DNA of 64,000 bases from Lysobacter alkalisoli (lineage in GTDB: Bacteria > Pseudomonadota > Gammaproteobacteria > Xanthomonadales > Xanthomonadaceae), in contig NZ_CP041242.1 of assembly GCF_006547045.1 (NCBI RefSeq), forward strand, positions 2,676,001 through 2,740,000. The letters are read 5' to 3'. Of the stretch, positions 1 to 10,173 are shown one piece after another; within the stretch, counting starts at the first letter, position 1; the number at the start of each line of letters is the position of its first letter. Below the pieces are notes generated by a model. It searched no databases. It saw nothing but the letters and a program-made list of their open reading frames with translations, and had not been told where the DNA came from. Position numbers and translations under genes: made by a program.

Positions 1-74
1 CCGGCGCAGGCCAGGAACCCCAGCAGGAAACGGGTACGGAACGAAGTGACGGCGAGGCGGCTGGCTCGATTCAT
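1..74 (-). CDS. dsbB: disulfide bond formation protein B (DsbB), N-terminal fragment cut by the window edge
   Basis: Only the first 24-25 codons are visible, reading leftward from the ATG at 74. The peptide contains the segment TRFLLGFLACAG. I recognise this as the first transmembrane helix of xanthomonad DsbB, the inner-membrane quinone reductase that reoxidises DsbA. The CXXC motif and the rest of the protein lie outside the window. The gene follows the rplQ terminator and is therefore probably a separate transcription unit. The call rests on a short stretch; another small membrane protein is possible. Confidence 0.6.
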   Translation of the reverse strand, partial: MNRASRLAVTSFRTRFLLGFLACA

Positions 75-177
75 GTCGCACAGCTTAAGCGCTCGGCGTG
101 ACTCTGCCCATAGTCCGGAAGGCCCGCCCATCCGGACCCGCTGCAGCGGTGGAGCACGATGCCGGGTCCACGAACAT

Positions 178-203
178 GCAAAAGCCCCGGCAGGCCGGGG
201 CTT
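178..203 (-). terminator. Rho-independent terminator of the rpoA-rplQ transcript
   Basis: A perfect 9-bp stem (182-190 AAGCCCCGG, 195-203 CCGGGGCTT) closes a 4-base loop. On the minus strand it is followed by TTTTGC. It lies about 58 bases after the rplQ stop and fits the end of the long ribosomal-protein transcript. Confidence 0.85.
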
Positions 204-260
204 CGCAACACATCGTCACGATGGCAGCCGGGGCGGGAATATCACCGCCGGGCTGAGGAC

Positions 261-641
261 TTACTCGACGGCTTCGGCGACCTGCGGGCGATCGACCAGC
301 TCGACATAGGCCATCGGCGCATTGTCACCCGCGCGGAAGCCGCACTTGAGGATGCGCAGGTAGCCGCCCGGACGCTCGCGGTAACGCGGCCCCAGCTCGA
401 CGAACAGGGTGCCGACCGCTTCCTTGTCGCGCAGGCGCGCGAATGCAAGGCGGCGATTGGCCACGCCGTCGGCCTTGGCGAGGGTGATCAGCGGCTCGGC
501 AACGCGACGCAGCTCCTTCGCCTTGGGCAAGGTGGTGCGGATCAGGCCGTGCTTGAACAGGGACGCAGCCATGTTGCGGAACATCGCTTCGCGATGCGCG
601 CTGGTGCGGTTGAATTTGCGACCGGATTTCTGGTGGCGCAT
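261..641 (-). CDS. rplQ: 50S ribosomal protein L17
   Basis: L17 is a large-subunit protein near the exit-tunnel region. The 126-residue product starts [17 protein letters not shown], the family's highly conserved beginning, and has the usual length of about 127 residues. An open frame extends 48 codons further upstream, but the conserved N-terminus fixes the start at 641. It is the last gene of the alpha cluster, after rpoA and a 186-base gap, and is followed by a hairpin terminator. Confidence 0.97.
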   Translation of the reverse strand: MRHQKSGRKFNRTSAHREAMFRNMAASLFKHGLIRTTLPKAKELRRVAEPLITLAKADGVANRRLAFARLRDKEAVGTLFVELGPRYRERPGGYLRILKCGFRAGDNAPMAYVELVDRPQVAEAVE

Positions 642-751
642 GATCTGGATTCCTGGTGAATGTTGGACCGTTGGATTTCGCTGTCGCCATCCAGGCGTTG
701 GAACATCGGGCTGCGGGTGGCCCTTGCCGACCCTCCGTGGGCGGCGTGCCG

Positions 752-818
752 CGGGCCTTCTGGCCCGTCGGCGCTGGTCTTGCAATCGGCGTGGTCCGCA
801 GCGGGCCGCAGACCACGC
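752..818 (-). other. intercistronic stem-loops between rpoA and rplQ
   Basis: The 186-base rpoA-rplQ gap (642-827) is long for this cluster. It contains two hairpins: CGGGCC/GGCCCG (752-757 and 762-767, loop TTCT) and an 8-bp stem GCGTGGTC/GACCACGC (789-796 and 811-818). No open frame with ribosomal-protein character lies between them. They could be mRNA processing or stability elements; this is inference from structure only. Confidence 0.4.
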
Positions 819-827
819 GCAGGTCTA

Positions 828-1826
828 TCAGCCCATCATCCCGTGCGAGGCAATCCCCGCCGGCGGCCAGTTCTCGAGCTTCATCCCAAGCGAAAGACCG
901 CGCTGGGCGAGGACTTCCTTGATCTCGGTCAACGACTTCTTGCCAAGATTCGGGGTCTTGAGCAGCTCGACCTCGGTCTTCTGGATCAGATCGCCGACGT
1001 AGTAGATGCTCTCGGCCTTCAGGCAGTTGGCCGAACGCACGGTCAGCTCCAGGTCGTCGATCGGACGCAGCAGGATCGGGTCGACGCCACCGGTCTGCGG
1101 CTTGGCCTGACCACGATCGCGCTGGGTGAAGTCGCCGAACACCGACAACTGGTCGGTGAGGATGTCGGCGGCGGTGCGCACGGCTTCCTCTGCGTCGATG
1201 GTGCCGTTGGTCTCGATGTCCAGCACCAGCTTGTCAAGGTCGGTGCGCTGCTCGACACGGGCGGCTTCGACCGCGTAGGCCACGCGACGGACCGGGCTGA
1301 AGCTGGCATCCAGCATCAGGCGGCCGATCGCACGGGTGTCCTCGTCGGGACGGCGACGGGCCGCAGCAGGCTGGTAGCCAAAGCCGCGCTCGATCTTCAG
1401 GCGCATGTTGATCGCGGTGTCCTTGGTCAGGTGCGCGATCACGTGCTCGGTATTGAGGATCTCGACGTTGTGGTCGGCCTTGATGTCGCCGGCCGTGACC
1501 ACGCCCGGACCCTGCTTGCTCAGGACCAGGGTCGCAGTCTCGCCGGTATGCATGCGAATGGCGACGTCCTTGAGGTTCAACAGCACCTCGAGCACGTCCT
1601 CCTGCAGGCCTTCCACGGTGGTGTACTCGTGCAGCACGCCGTCAATCTCGACTTCGGTGATGGCGAAGCCGGGGATCGAGGACAACAGCACGCGGCGCAA
1701 CGCGTTGCCGAGGGTGTGGCCGTAACCGCGCTCCAGCGGCTCGATCACGACCTTGGCGCGGTTGCCGTTGAGGCGTTCGATCTGGGGACCGCGAGGACGC
1801 AGTACCTGATTGGCGGTAACCGTCAT
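828..1826 (-). CDS. rpoA: DNA-directed RNA polymerase subunit alpha
   Basis: The 332-residue product has the normal length. The N-terminal domain (about 1-235) carries the dimerisation segment [17 protein letters not shown]. The C-terminal domain (about 245-320) carries the helix-hairpin-helix segment with [12 protein letters not shown], which binds UP elements and activators. The frame is open 15 codons upstream of 1826, but [13 protein letters not shown] is the conserved start. It lies between rpsD and rplQ, the standard alpha-cluster order. Confidence 0.98.
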   Translation of the reverse strand: MTVTANQVLRPRGPQIERLNGNRAKVVIEPLERGYGHTLGNALRRVLLSSIPGFAITEVEIDGVLHEYTTVEGLQEDVLEVLLNLKDVAIRMHTGETATLVLSKQGPGVVTAGDIKADHNVEILNTEHVIAHLTKDTAINMRLKIERGFGYQPAAARRRPDEDTRAIGRLMLDASFSPVRRVAYAVEAARVEQRTDLDKLVLDIETNGTIDAEEAVRTAADILTDQLSVFGDFTQRDRGQAKPQTGGVDPILLRPIDDLELTVRSANCLKAESIYYVGDLIQKTEVELLKTPNLGKKSLTEIKEVLAQRGLSLGMKLENWPPAGIASHGMMG

Positions 1827-1881
1827 GTTTGGGGGTCTCCTGCGAGCCTCCGGTGGGGGAACCGGAGGCACGTGAAATGGA

Positions 1882-2511
1882 TTACTTCGAGTACAGCTCG
1901 ACGATCAGCGCTTCGTTGATGTCGGACGGCAGGTCGGCCCGATCCGGGACGGCCTTGAACACACCACTGAACTTCTTGCTGTCGACCTCGACCCAGGCCG
2001 GGAGAAGGTCCATCTGCTGCGCGACGGTCAGCGACTCCTGGACACGGAGCTGCTTCTGGGCACGCTCGGACAGCGCGATCGCGTCGCCGGCCTTGACCTG
2101 GTACGAGGGCAGGTTGACGGACTTGCCGTTGACGGTGACGCCACGGTGGCTGACCAGCTGACGCGCAGCCGGGCGGGTCACCGCGAAGCCCATGCGATAG
2201 ACGACGTTGTCGAGACGGGTTTCGAGCAACTGCAGAAGGTTCTCGCCGGTGTTGCCCTTCTTGGTCGAGGCCTTCTTGTAGTAGTTGCGGAACTGGCGCT
2301 CCAGCAAGCCGTAGATGCGCTTGACCTTCTGCTTCTCGCGCAGCTGGTTGGCGTAGTCGGACAACTTGCCGCGACGGGCGATGGGGCCATGCTGGCCGGG
2401 CTTCTGCTCCAGCTTGCACTTGGAGTCGAGTGCGCGAGCCGGCGACTTCAGACCGAGGTCGGCGCCTTCACGACGCGAGAGCTTGCACTTGGGACCAATA
2501 TAACGAGCCAT
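1882..2511 (-). CDS. rpsD: 30S ribosomal protein S4
   Basis: S4 nucleates 16S rRNA folding and, in E. coli, is the translational repressor of the alpha operon. The 209-residue product begins [16 protein letters not shown] and carries the S4 RNA-binding domain around residues 95-160. It lacks extra zinc-binding cysteine pairs and has the usual length. It lies 14 bases after rpsK and 55 bases before rpoA. Confidence 0.98.
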   Translation of the reverse strand: MARYIGPKCKLSRREGADLGLKSPARALDSKCKLEQKPGQHGPIARRGKLSDYANQLREKQKVKRIYGLLERQFRNYYKKASTKKGNTGENLLQLLETRLDNVVYRMGFAVTRPAARQLVSHRGVTVNGKSVNLPSYQVKAGDAIALSERAQKQLRVQESLTVAQQMDLLPAWVEVDSKKFSGVFKAVPDRADLPSDINEALIVELYSK

Positions 2512-2525
2512 TATTCTTCAGCTCC

Positions 2526-2918
2526 TTAGACGCGACGCTTCTTCGGCGGACGGCACCCGTTGTGCGGGATTGGCGTCACGTCGATGATGTTGGTGATCTT
2601 GTAACCGACGTTGTTCAGCGAACGAACGGCGGACTCACGACCCGGACCCGGGCCCTTGATGCGGACTTCCAGCGACTTCACGCCGTAGTCCAGCGCGGCA
2701 CGGCCGGCCTTCTCAGCGGCGACCTGCGCGGCGAACGGGGTCGACTTGCGGCTGCCGCGGAAGCCCGCGCCGCCCGAAGTCGCCCAGCTCAGCGCGTTGC
2801 CCTGGCGGTCGGTGATCGTGATGATGGTGTTGTTGAACGAAGCGTGGACGTGGGCAATGCCGTCGGTGACGACACGCTTGATCTTCTTCTTCGTTTTCGC
2901 TGCTGCTGGCTTGGCCAT
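2526..2918 (-). CDS. rpsK: 30S ribosomal protein S11
   Basis: S11 shapes the platform of the small subunit. The 130-residue product has the conserved [17 protein letters not shown] segment near residues 24-40 and a basic C-terminal tail rich in Lys and Arg. The length matches the family. The spacing to rpsM is 10 bases. Confidence 0.98.
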   Translation of the reverse strand: MAKPAAAKTKKKIKRVVTDGIAHVHASFNNTIITITDRQGNALSWATSGGAGFRGSRKSTPFAAQVAAEKAGRAALDYGVKSLEVRIKGPGPGRESAVRSLNNVGYKITNIIDVTPIPHNGCRPPKKRRV

Positions 2919-2928
2919 GATCTACCCC

Positions 2929-3285
2929 TTACTTCCTGATGGCCTTGCGCGGACCCTTGCGGGTACGAGCATTGGTCTTGGTGCGCTGACCGCGCAGGGG
3001 CAGGCCGCGACGATGGCGCAGGCCGCGATAGCAGCCCAGGTCCATCAGACGCTTGAGGGACATGCCGATCTCACGGCGCAAGTCGCCCTCGACCACGTAC
3101 TTGCCGATCTCCGCGCGCAGGCGCTCGACTTCCGGCTCGGACAGGTCCCGGATCTTGGTCGTCTTCTCGACCCCAGCTGCTTCGCAGACCTGGACCGAAC
3201 GGGTACGACCGATGCCATAAATGCTTTGGACACCTACCCAGACATGCTTCTGGGGAGGCAGATTGACGCCCGCAATACGCGCCAT
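2929..3285 (-). CDS. rpsM: 30S ribosomal protein S13
   Basis: S13 sits in the head of the small subunit and contacts the P-site tRNA. The 118-residue product begins [14 protein letters not shown] and ends in the basic [15 protein letters not shown] tail typical of the family. GGAG lies 8 bases before the ATG. It is the first gene of the alpha cluster here, separated from secY by a 423-base gap that does not contain rpmJ. Confidence 0.98.
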   Translation of the reverse strand: MARIAGVNLPPQKHVWVGVQSIYGIGRTRSVQVCEAAGVEKTTKIRDLSEPEVERLRAEIGKYVVEGDLRREIGMSLKRLMDLGCYRGLRHRRGLPLRGQRTKTNARTRKGPRKAIRK

Positions 3286-3310
3286 AACGCGATCTCCAAC
3301 TAGTTTGGCG

Positions 3311-3331
3311 GCCGGACAGAGGCTGTCCGGC
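3311..3331 (-). promoter_or_regulatory. perfect 9-bp hairpin in the rpsM leader
   Basis: GCCGGACAG (3311-3319) and CTGTCCGGC (3323-3331) pair around a 3-base loop, ending 25 bases before the rpsM start codon. In E. coli, S4 represses this operon through a leader pseudoknot. Whether this hairpin plays that role here is inference; the sequence does not obviously match the E. coli structure. Confidence 0.4.
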
Positions 3332-3708
3332 GGAGTGAATCGGAAATGATAACAAGATTCCGGCTTTTCAGGAAGCCCCGCGTCCAGACGGCGACGCAGA
3401 ACCCGGCATGGGGAGTGTGCCCATGCTCCAGCGACGGACCCGGACTGTACCGTGCGGGGCAGGCCGATGTTTCCAGCCTGCCCTGCCCGGCCCGCGCACT
3501 ACTCTGGTGCGCGTATGGTCCGGAACCACTCGCGCCCGGAACCGCCGCGCGAGTCGCTCATTTATGCGCCCGGGCGGAGAACCCGGGACGGCGCGGCACG
3601 TTGACGTGCCGGCTTTTGGCAGGACCGGGGTCCTGCCGACCCGCGAGACTACAGGAGAGTCCAGCGGAGAGGTGGGTCAGGCCATGATTGCCCGACCCCT
3701 GTTCAGCT
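3332..3708. other. gene-free interval between secY and rpsM
   Basis: No convincing coding sequence is present, and in particular no rpmJ (L36), which follows secY in many bacteria. Two stem-loops are visible: CGGCACG/CGTGCCG (3594-3600 and 3605-3611) and GCAGGAC/GTCCTGC around 3619-3637. Either could end or attenuate the secY transcript, though neither has a clear T-tract. An alpha-operon promoter probably lies here, but I cannot place it with confidence. Confidence 0.45.
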
Positions 3709-5070
3709 TCAGGAGCGGCCTGGCAGGCCGGGCCTGGAGCCCTTTAGATTGGCCTTCTTCAGCAGGCTTTCGTATTGGTGCGACATCAGGTGAGCCTGCA
3801 ACTGGGCGATGAAGTCCATCACCACGATGACCACGATCAGCAGCGAAGTGCCACCGAAGTAGAACGGGGTATTGAACTCCTTGCGCATGAACTCCGGCAG
3901 CAGGCAGACCAGCACCAGATAGGTCGCGCCAGCCGCGGTCAGGCGGGTCAACACGCCATCGACATATTCGGCAGTCGCCTTGCCCGGACGGATGCCGGGG
4001 ATCAATGCGCCCGACTTCTTGAGGTTGTCGGCGGTTTCCTGCGAGTTGAACACCAGAGCGGTGTAGAAGAACGCGAAGCCAGCGATCATCCCGCCGTACA
4101 GGATCATGTGCAGCGGCTCGCCCGGACTGAGCCACTGACTGACCTGGAGCAGCCACGAGGAGGAGCTGCCCTGGCTGAACCAGTTGGCCGCGGTCGCCGG
4201 GAACATGACGATGCTCGAGGCGAAGATCGCCGGAATCACGCCCGCCATGTTGAGCTTGAGCGGCAGGAACGACGACTGGTTCATGTAGGCGCTGCGGCCG
4301 CCCTGCCGGCGGGCGTAGTTCACCGTGATCCGGCGCTGGCCACGCTCGACGAACACCACGAAGTAGGTGACGCCCAGCACGATCGCGCTGATCAGAATCG
4401 CGGTGATCGGGCTCATGTCGCCGTTGTTGACCTGCTCGAATATGTTGACCACGCCCGAGGGCAGGCCAGCGACGATGCCGGCGAAGATGATCAGCGAAAT
4501 ACCGTTGCCGATGCCGCGCTCGGTGATCTGCTCACCCAGCCACATCAGGAACATGGTGCCTGCGGTCAGCGCCACCACAGCCGTCAGGATGAAGCCCGGG
4601 CCGGGATTGTAGACCACCGCAAGACCCTGGCTGGCACCGCCGGCCTGCAGCGCAGTGGCAATGCCCCAGGCCTGGAAGATCGACAGCGGGATGGCGCCCA
4701 TGCGCGACCACTGATTGATCTTGCGTCGGCCCGATTCGCCTTCCTTCTGGATGGCCTTCAGGCTCGGCACCATGTTGACCAGCAGCTGCATGATGATCGA
4801 GGAGGTGATGTAGGGCATCACGTTCAGCGCAAACAGGCTGAAGCGCTCCAGGGCACCGCCGGAGAACATGTTGAACATGTCGACGATGGTGCCTTCCTGG
4901 CTCTCCATCAACTGGATCATGGCCTCCGGATTGACGCCCGGCACCGGGATGTAGCAACCGATCCGATAGACGATCAGTGCGCCAATGACGAACATGAGAC
5001 GCTGGCGGAGCTCGGTGAACTTGCCGAATCCACCACCGACACCGGCCATTGCACTACCGCTGCGTGACAT
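3709..5070 (-). CDS. secY: protein translocase subunit SecY
   Basis: SecY is the channel-forming subunit of the inner-membrane SecYEG translocon. The 453-residue product contains about ten hydrophobic segments. It also has the family signature stretch [12 protein letters not shown] after the first helix and the plug-region motif [19 protein letters not shown] chose the ATG at 5070 because GGGGGC precedes it by about 5-10 bases; an upstream in-frame start at 5094 looks less likely. It is the last gene of the spc cluster. SecE is encoded far upstream at 31866-32243. Confidence 0.97.
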   Translation of the reverse strand: MSRSGSAMAGVGGGFGKFTELRQRLMFVIGALIVYRIGCYIPVPGVNPEAMIQLMESQEGTIVDMFNMFSGGALERFSLFALNVMPYITSSIIMQLLVNMVPSLKAIQKEGESGRRKINQWSRMGAIPLSIFQAWGIATALQAGGASQGLAVVYNPGPGFILTAVVALTAGTMFLMWLGEQITERGIGNGISLIIFAGIVAGLPSGVVNIFEQVNNGDMSPITAILISAIVLGVTYFVVFVERGQRRITVNYARRQGGRSAYMNQSSFLPLKLNMAGVIPAIFASSIVMFPATAANWFSQGSSSSWLLQVSQWLSPGEPLHMILYGGMIAGFAFFYTALVFNSQETADNLKKSGALIPGIRPGKATAEYVDGVLTRLTAAGATYLVLVCLLPEFMRKEFNTPFYFGGTSLLIVVIVVMDFIAQLQAHLMSHQYESLLKKANLKGSRPGLPGRS

Positions 5071-5230
5071 CAAGCGCCCCCATGTACCGGTCAATTCGCA
5101 TACTTTTCAAATCTCTTCTTCGGGAAGACAGCGGGTCGTCATCCATGGCGCAACATTACCGATTTCGGTGCCCGGTCATCCTGACCGGACACTCGCCGGG
5201 ACGGCGCGGCATCCCGCGCCGGACCTGTCC

Positions 5231-5674
5231 TTACTCGCCGTCGACGACCTTGCCGCCGGCCGCTTCGACCGCGGCCTTGGCACCGGCCGTGGCCAGCACG
5301 CCCTTGAGCACGAATGCCTTGGTCAGCTCGCCCTTCTTGACGATCTTGGCCTTCTTGGCGGTGCTCGGCACCAGCTTTGCGGCGCGCAGGGCGGCGAAAT
5401 CGATCTCGCCGGCCTCCAGCTTGTCCAGCTGGTACAACATCACCTCTGCGGTGTCCTTGGCGATGCGCGAGCGGAAACCGACCTTCGGCAGGCGCATGTG
5501 CATCGGCATCTGGCCGCCTTCGAAGCCGGCCTTGATCTTGCCCTTGCCCGAGCGCGCGAACGAGCCCTTGTGGCCACGGCCTGCGGTTTTGCCCAGGCCC
5601 GAACCGATACCACGACCGACCCGGGTGCGCTCGGCGCGGGCGCCGGGAGCCGGCTTGAGTGTATTCAGACGCAT
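5231..5674 (-). CDS. rplO: 50S ribosomal protein L15
   Basis: A late-assembling large-subunit protein. The 147-residue product begins MRLNTLKPAPGARAERTRVG and contains the conserved GRGIGSGLGKTAGRGHKG segment. The length is normal. It lies 5 bases after rpmD and is followed by 160 non-coding bases before secY. Confidence 0.97.
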   Translation of the reverse strand: MRLNTLKPAPGARAERTRVGRGIGSGLGKTAGRGHKGSFARSGKGKIKAGFEGGQMPMHMRLPKVGFRSRIAKDTAEVMLYQLDKLEAGEIDFAALRAAKLVPSTAKKAKIVKKGELTKAFVLKGVLATAGAKAAVEAAGGKVVDGE

Positions 5675-5679
5675 GATGT

Positions 5680-5877
5680 TTACTCCTCCACCCGGACCAG
5701 ATAGTGGACCTTGTTGATCAGGCCACGAACCTGCGGGCTGTCCTTCAATTCACGGACGTCGTTGAGCTTGTTCAGACCCAGCGCACGCACCGACAGACGG
5801 TGCCGCGCCTGGGTGCCGCGCAGGCCCTTGACCAGGCGCACCTTGACGGTGCCAGTCTCGACGGACTTCTTAGCCAT
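5680..5877 (-). CDS. rpmD: 50S ribosomal protein L30
   Basis: Small 65-residue large-subunit protein with the family pattern [17 protein letters not shown], followed by [20 protein letters not shown]. The start overlaps the rpsE stop by 8 bases, which suggests translational coupling. Its position between rpsE and rplO is standard. Confidence 0.96.
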   Translation of the reverse strand: MAKKSVETGTVKVRLVKGLRGTQARHRLSVRALGLNKLNDVRELKDSPQVRGLINKVHYLVRVEE

Positions 5878-6409
5878 GAGCCAGATCCTCCACCTTCTTG
5901 CCGCGCTTGGCCGCGATCTTGGCCGGCGAGTGCATCTCGGCCAGGCCGCGCACGGTCGCGCGCACCAGGTTGATCGGGTTGCGCGAGCCGACCGCCTTGG
6001 CCAGCACGTTCTTCACACCGACCGCTTCGAGTACGGCGCGCATCGCGCCGCCGGCGATCACGCCGGTACCTTCAGACGCCGGCTTCATGAACACGCTCGC
6101 CGCACCGTGGTGCGATTTGACCGGATGCCACAAGGTGCCATTGTTCAGGTCGACGTTGACCATGTTCTTGCGTGCGTACTCCATCGACTTCTGGATCGCG
6201 ACCGGCACTTCGCGTGCCTTGCCGTAACCGAAGCCAACGCGGCCCTCGCCGTCACCCACCACGGTCAGCGCAGTAAAGGTGAACTGGCGGCCGCCCTTGA
6301 CGGTCTTGCTGACGCGATTGACCGCGATCAGCTTCTCGACCATCCCATCATCGATCTCTTCGCGGTTGCGATCGCGATCACGACCCCGCGGTGCCCGATC
6401 TTCTGCCAT
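5870..6409 (-). CDS. rpsE: 30S ribosomal protein S5
   Basis: S5 takes part in decoding fidelity and mRNA helicase activity at the entry site. The 179-residue product has the N-terminal double-stranded RNA-binding-like domain ([20 protein letters not shown]) and the [11 protein letters not shown] segment. It also has the C-terminal domain with [18 protein letters not shown] slightly longer charged N-terminus ([17 protein letters not shown]) is seen. It overlaps rpmD by 8 bases. Confidence 0.97.
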   Translation of the reverse strand: MAEDRAPRGRDRDRNREEIDDGMVEKLIAVNRVSKTVKGGRQFTFTALTVVGDGEGRVGFGYGKAREVPVAIQKSMEYARKNMVNVDLNNGTLWHPVKSHHGAASVFMKPASEGTGVIAGGAMRAVLEAVGVKNVLAKAVGSRNPINLVRATVRGLAEMHSPAKIAAKRGKKVEDLAHG

Positions 6410-6485
6410 TGGATTGATTCCTGTGTTTGAAAGAAATTTGCGGCTTTGCCGCTTGGAGTTGTGTTCTGCTTCGGGTGTTCCGCAA

Positions 6486-6526
6486 CGCGGAGAATTCCGC
6501 GCGGCGTCCGATACGGCCCGTATCGG
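6486..6526 (-). other. pair of stem-loops between rplR and rpsE
   Basis: The 162-base gap 6410-6571 contains CGCGGA/TCCGCG (6486-6491 and 6496-6501) and CCGATACG/CGTATCGG (6508-6515 and 6519-6526). Each is perfect with a 3-4 base loop. They interrupt the otherwise tight spc cluster. Their function is unknown; RNA processing or partial termination is possible. Confidence 0.4.
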
Positions 6527-6570
6527 CGGGTACAGGCTCGACGCGGGCGGCGCCCGCGCCGATTCAAGCC

Positions 6571-6925
<355 letters not shown>

Positions 6926-6954
6926 ATCTGAACTCCGAATGGGCAATCCCGCGG

Positions 6955-7011
6955 GCTTTTCCTTGGGAAGTCCGGCCACGGATGACCGGACTCTTGCGGA
7001 CGGACCCGCGA
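6955..7011 (-). repeat. intergenic repeat with GTCCGG hairpin, copy 1
   Basis: The rplF-rplR gap holds a sequence that recurs with about 80% identity at 33769-33825, upstream of the second tuf gene. It contains a stem GTCCGG/CCGGAC (6970-6975 and 6985-6990) followed by GGACCCGCGA. Finding the same sequence in two unrelated intergenic positions argues for a dispersed repeat family rather than a gene-specific signal. Confidence 0.6.
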
Positions 7012-7015
7012 TCGA

Positions 7016-7543
7016 TTACGCCTTCTTGGCTTCCTTGCGGATGATGGTTTCGTCGGCGTACTTCACACCCTTGCCCTTGTAGGGCTCCGGCGGACGGAAG
7101 CTGCGGATCTTGGCGGCAACCTCACCCACGCGCTGCTTGTCGGCACCCTGCACCACGACCTCGGTCTGCGTCGGGGTGGCGATGGTGATGCCTTCGGGAG
7201 CCGAGAACACGACCGGATGGGAGAAGCCCAGCGACAGGTTCAGGTCCTTGCCCTGCATCGACGCGCGATAACCGACGCCGACCAGCTCGAGCTTGCGCTC
7301 GAAGCCTTCGGAGACGCCCTTGACCATGTTGGCCAGGATCGCGCGAATCGTGCCGGTGATGGCCATGTCGGCCGGGGTCGCCGGCGACAGGGTGGCGACG
7401 CCGTCTTCGATGTTGATCTCGACGCTGGCCGGCCTGGCGACCGACAGGGTGCCCTTCGGGCCCTTGACGCTGACGCTTTCGGCCTGGATGTTCAGCTCGA
7501 CGCCCTTTGGCAGGGCGATCGGCTTCTTGGCAACTCGGGACAT
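7016..7543 (-). CDS. rplF: 50S ribosomal protein L6
   Basis: The 175-residue product starts [17 protein letters not shown] and ends with the signature [16 protein letters not shown] plus a short basic tail. It has two tandem L6 folds and lies near the GTPase-associated region of the large subunit. The length is normal. The in-frame open stretch upstream of 7543 lacks family similarity. Confidence 0.97.
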   Translation of the reverse strand: MSRVAKKPIALPKGVELNIQAESVSVKGPKGTLSVARPASVEINIEDGVATLSPATPADMAITGTIRAILANMVKGVSEGFERKLELVGVGYRASMQGKDLNLSLGFSHPVVFSAPEGITIATPTQTEVVVQGADKQRVGEVAAKIRSFRPPEPYKGKGVKYADETIIRKEAKKA

Positions 7544-7556
7544 GTCTATTCCTCCC

Positions 7557-7955
7557 TTAGGCCACGAAGCACAAAACCTCGCCGCCGACGCCCTGTTGGC
7601 GCGCCTGCGCATCGGTCATGATGCCCTTCGAGGTGGAAATGATGGCGATACCAAGGCCGTCCAGGACCTTCGGCAGGTCGGCTTTGCCACGGTACTGACG
7701 CAGACCGGAACGCGAAAAACGCTCCAGGCGCTCGATGACCGGCTTGCCTTCGTAGTACTTCAACGAGATCTCGAGTTCGGCCTTGCCGCTGCCGATCTCG
7801 GTCACGCGCGAGTCGAGGATGTAGCCCTCGTCCTTCAGGACGTTGGCGATCGCGATCTTGATCTTCGACGACGGCATCTTCACCGTCGGCTTGCGGACCG
7901 CCGCCGCATTCTTGATGCGGACCAGCATGTCGGCGATGGGATCAGTCATGCTCAT
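7557..7955 (-). CDS. rpsH: 30S ribosomal protein S8
   Basis: S8 is a primary 16S rRNA binder and, in E. coli, the translational repressor of the spc operon. The 132-residue product begins [17 protein letters not shown] and contains the C-terminal RNA-binding signature [20 protein letters not shown]. An AAGGTGA element lies 6 bases before the ATG at 7955, favouring this start over the ATG two codons later. Confidence 0.97.
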   Translation of the reverse strand: MSMTDPIADMLVRIKNAAAVRKPTVKMPSSKIKIAIANVLKDEGYILDSRVTEIGSGKAELEISLKYYEGKPVIERLERFSRSGLRQYRGKADLPKVLDGLGIAIISTSKGIMTDAQARQQGVGGEVLCFVA

Positions 7956-8070
7956 GAAATGTCACCTTATGAGTAGCACCGATATCCGCGGGATTGCGAA
8001 TAATTCAGCTATTGCCGCCGAAGCGGCGACACCCCGTCCGAGGGGCCCGGAAGCCTCCCGAACGGGGCGA

Positions 8071-8097
8071 GCCGGCAAGTCTAGCAGACCTGCCGGC
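8071..8097 (-). other. stem-loop between rpsN and rpsH
   Basis: GCCGGCA/TGCCGGC and GTCT/AGAC form an 11-bp stem with one mismatch and a 3-base loop. It lies inside the 165-base rpsN-rpsH gap, which otherwise shows no coding potential. Its role is unknown. Confidence 0.4.
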
Positions 8098-8120
8098 AGT
8101 TTGTCGCACCAACTGGCGGG

Positions 8121-8426
8121 TTACCAGCTGGCCTTGCGCAGGCCCGGCACGTCGCCACGCATGGTGGCTTCGCGCAGCTTGTTGCGGCCCAGGCCGAACT
8201 TGCTGTAGACGCCACGCGGCCGGCCGGTCAGGGCGCAGCGGTTGCGCTGGCGGCTCGGCGAGGAGTCGCGCGGCAGCTTCTGCAGCTTGACGGCAGCTTC
8301 CATCTTCTCCTCGTACGAAGAAGTGTCGCTGGAGATGATCTTCTTCAGCTCTTCACGCTTGGCGGCGTACTTCGCAACCAGCTTGGCCCGCTTGATCTCG
8401 CGGTTGACCATGGAGGTCTTGGCCAT
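8121..8426 (-). CDS. rpsN: 30S ribosomal protein S14, zinc-independent type
   Basis: The 101-residue product begins [16 protein letters not shown] and has the conserved [19 protein letters not shown] segment, ending VPGLRKASW. It lacks the CXXC pairs of the short zinc-binding S14 type. The true start is the ATG at 8426; the frame stays open further upstream through rplE. It lies 16 bases after rplE. Confidence 0.97.
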   Translation of the reverse strand: MAKTSMVNREIKRAKLVAKYAAKREELKKIISSDTSSYEEKMEAAVKLQKLPRDSSPSRQRNRCALTGRPRGVYSKFGLGRNKLREATMRGDVPGLRKASW

Positions 8427-8442
8427 TGTCTGTGTCCTTGGA

Positions 8443-8982
8443 TCAGTTACGGAACGGGAAGCGGAAGGCCTCGAGCAGGGCCCTGGCCTCGGCGTCGGTC
8501 TTCGCGGTGGTGGTGATCGCGATGTCCATGCCGCGCAGCGCGTCGACCTGGTCGTAATCGATCTCCGGGAAGATGATCTGCTCCTTGACGCCCATGTTGT
8601 AGTTGCCGCGACCGTCGAACGACTTGGCGGACACGCCGCGGAAGTCGCGCACACGCGGCAGGGCCACGTTCACCAGACGGTCGAGGAACTCGTACATCTT
8701 GGCGCGACGCAGGGTCACCTTGCAGCCGATCGGCCAGCCGTCGCGGATCTTGAACGAGGCGACCGAGACGCGGCTCTTGGTGACCAGCGGCTGCTGGCCG
8801 GTGATCTTGGCCATGTCGGCCACCGCGTTCTCGAGGATCTTCTTGTTGGTGGCCGCTTCGCCCACGCCCATGTTCAGCGTGATCTTGACGAGGCGCGGCA
8901 CTTCCATCGGGTTCTTGTAACCGAACTTCTCGGTCAGAACCGGAACCACCTCTTCTTTGTAAATCTTTTCAAGCCGGGTCAT
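8443..8982 (-). CDS. rplE: 50S ribosomal protein L5
   Basis: L5 binds 5S rRNA and contacts S13 in the inter-subunit bridge. The 179-residue product contains the signature [11 protein letters not shown] near residues 31-41. It also contains [22 protein letters not shown] and the C-terminal [17 protein letters not shown]. Normal length; it lies 11 bases after rplX. Confidence 0.97.
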   Translation of the reverse strand: MTRLEKIYKEEVVPVLTEKFGYKNPMEVPRLVKITLNMGVGEAATNKKILENAVADMAKITGQQPLVTKSRVSVASFKIRDGWPIGCKVTLRRAKMYEFLDRLVNVALPRVRDFRGVSAKSFDGRGNYNMGVKEQIIFPEIDYDQVDALRGMDIAITTTAKTDAEARALLEAFRFPFRN

Positions 8983-8993
8983 TTGGGCATTCC

Positions 8994-9308
8994 TCAGGCG
9001 TCGACCGCCTCACCGCTGGAGCGGAACACACGCAGTTTGCGTCCATCCTCCAGCACCTTGAAACCAATGCGCTCACCCTTGCCACTGGCCGGGTTGAACA
9101 GCATCACGTTGGAAATATGGATCGGCGCCTCGCGCTCGATCACGCCACCGGGCTGACCGGCCTGCGGGTTCGGCTTGGTGTGACGCTTGACGATGTTGAC
9201 GTTGGACACGACGACCTTGTCGCCGAGCACGCGGACGACATCGCCCTTCTTGCCCTTGTCCTTGCCGGCGGTGACGATGACTTGGTCACCCTTGCGGATA
9301 CGGTTCAT
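8994..9308 (-). CDS. rplX: 50S ribosomal protein L24
   Basis: Assembly-initiator protein of the large subunit. The 104-residue product begins [20 protein letters not shown], a KOW-type motif, and continues with [20 protein letters not shown]. Normal length. It is placed between rplN and rplE as expected. Confidence 0.97.
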   Translation of the reverse strand: MNRIRKGDQVIVTAGKDKGKKGDVVRVLGDKVVVSNVNIVKRHTKPNPQAGQPGGVIEREAPIHISNVMLFNPASGKGERIGFKVLEDGRKLRVFRSSGEAVDA

Positions 9309-9324
9309 TTCTCTATTCCTCCGC

Positions 9325-9693
9325 TCAGAGCACTTCAGGCGCGAGCGAGACGATCTTCATGAACTTCTCGGAGCGAAGTTCACGGGTCACCGGCCCGAAG
9401 ATGCGGGTGCCGATCGGCTCATGCTTGTTGTTGAGCAGCACGGCGGCGTTGCCGTCGAAGCGGATCAGCGAGCCGTCCGGACGACGCACACCCTTGCGGG
9501 TACGCACCACGACGGCGTCGTAGACGTCGCCCTTCTTGACCTTGCCGCGCGGGATCGCATCCTTGACGGTGACCTTGATGATGTCGCCGATGCCGGCGTA
9601 GCGGCGCTTGGAGCCGCCCAGCACCTTGATGCACATCACTTCCTTGGCACCGGAGTTGTCGGCCACGTCGAGGTAGCTTTGCATCTGGATCAT
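9325..9693 (-). CDS. rplN: 50S ribosomal protein L14
   Basis: L14 forms an inter-subunit bridge. The 122-residue product begins [20 protein letters not shown] and contains the family signature around residues 60-86 and the C-terminal [17 protein letters not shown]. Normal length; first gene of the spc part of the cluster. Confidence 0.98.
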   Translation of the reverse strand: MIQMQSYLDVADNSGAKEVMCIKVLGGSKRRYAGIGDIIKVTVKDAIPRGKVKKGDVYDAVVVRTRKGVRRPDGSLIRFDGNAAVLLNNKHEPIGTRIFGPVTRELRSEKFMKIVSLAPEVL

Positions 9694-9708
9694 GGTTCAG
9701 CCTCCTCG

Positions 9709-9978
9709 TTATTCAGCCGCGCGGGTGACGATCTGCACCACGCGCCAGTTCTTGGTCTTGGACATCGGCGCGATCTCGCTCACACGGACGATGTCGCCCT
9801 CGTTGCAGGCGTTGTCGGCGTCGTGGGCGTGGAGCTTGGTCGAGCGGCGGATGTACTTGCCGTACAGCGCGTGCTTGACCTGGCGTTCGACCAGCACGGT
9901 GACGGTCTTGTCCATCTTGTTGCTGACCACGCGCCCCTCGACCGTGCGCACTGCCTTCTCTGTATTGTTGTCGGTCAT
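9709..9978 (-). CDS. rpsQ: 30S ribosomal protein S17
   Basis: Primary 16S rRNA-binding protein with an OB fold. The 89-residue product contains [20 protein letters not shown] and the later [19 protein letters not shown] signature. Normal length, 9 bases after rpmC; last gene of the S10 group. Confidence 0.97.
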   Translation of the reverse strand: MTDNNTEKAVRTVEGRVVSNKMDKTVTVLVERQVKHALYGKYIRRSTKLHAHDADNACNEGDIVRVSEIAPMSKTKNWRVVQIVTRAAE

Positions 9979-9987
9979 GGCGGGTCC

Positions 9988-10173
9988 TTACTTCTTCTGT
10001 ACCAGCAGGGTGTTGACGCGCGCGATCTCGCGGCGCACCCGGCGGACTTCATGGGTCTTGGCGAGCTGGCCGGTGGCCTGCTGCATGCGGAGGGCGAAGC
10101 TCTCCTTGTGCAGCTCGACCAGATGGGCCTGCAGCTCGTCGGCGGATTTCTCGCGGAGTTGCTTGAGTTCCAT
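9988..10173 (-). CDS. rpmC: 50S ribosomal protein L29
   Basis: The 61-residue product begins [20 protein letters not shown] and contains the [19 protein letters not shown] segment near the C-terminus. It folds as a helical hairpin at the polypeptide exit. Its ATG shares one base with the rplP stop codon (TGATG), so the two are translationally coupled. The open frame continues upstream inside rplP, but only this start fits the family. Confidence 0.96.
   Translation of the reverse strand: MELKQLREKSADELQAHLVELHKESFALRMQQATGQLAKTHEVRRVRREIARVNTLLVQKK

Noticed and set aside
3346-3812. Plus-strand frames across the secY-rpsM gap
   Set aside because: They run into secY antisense, have no domain and no ribosome-binding site.
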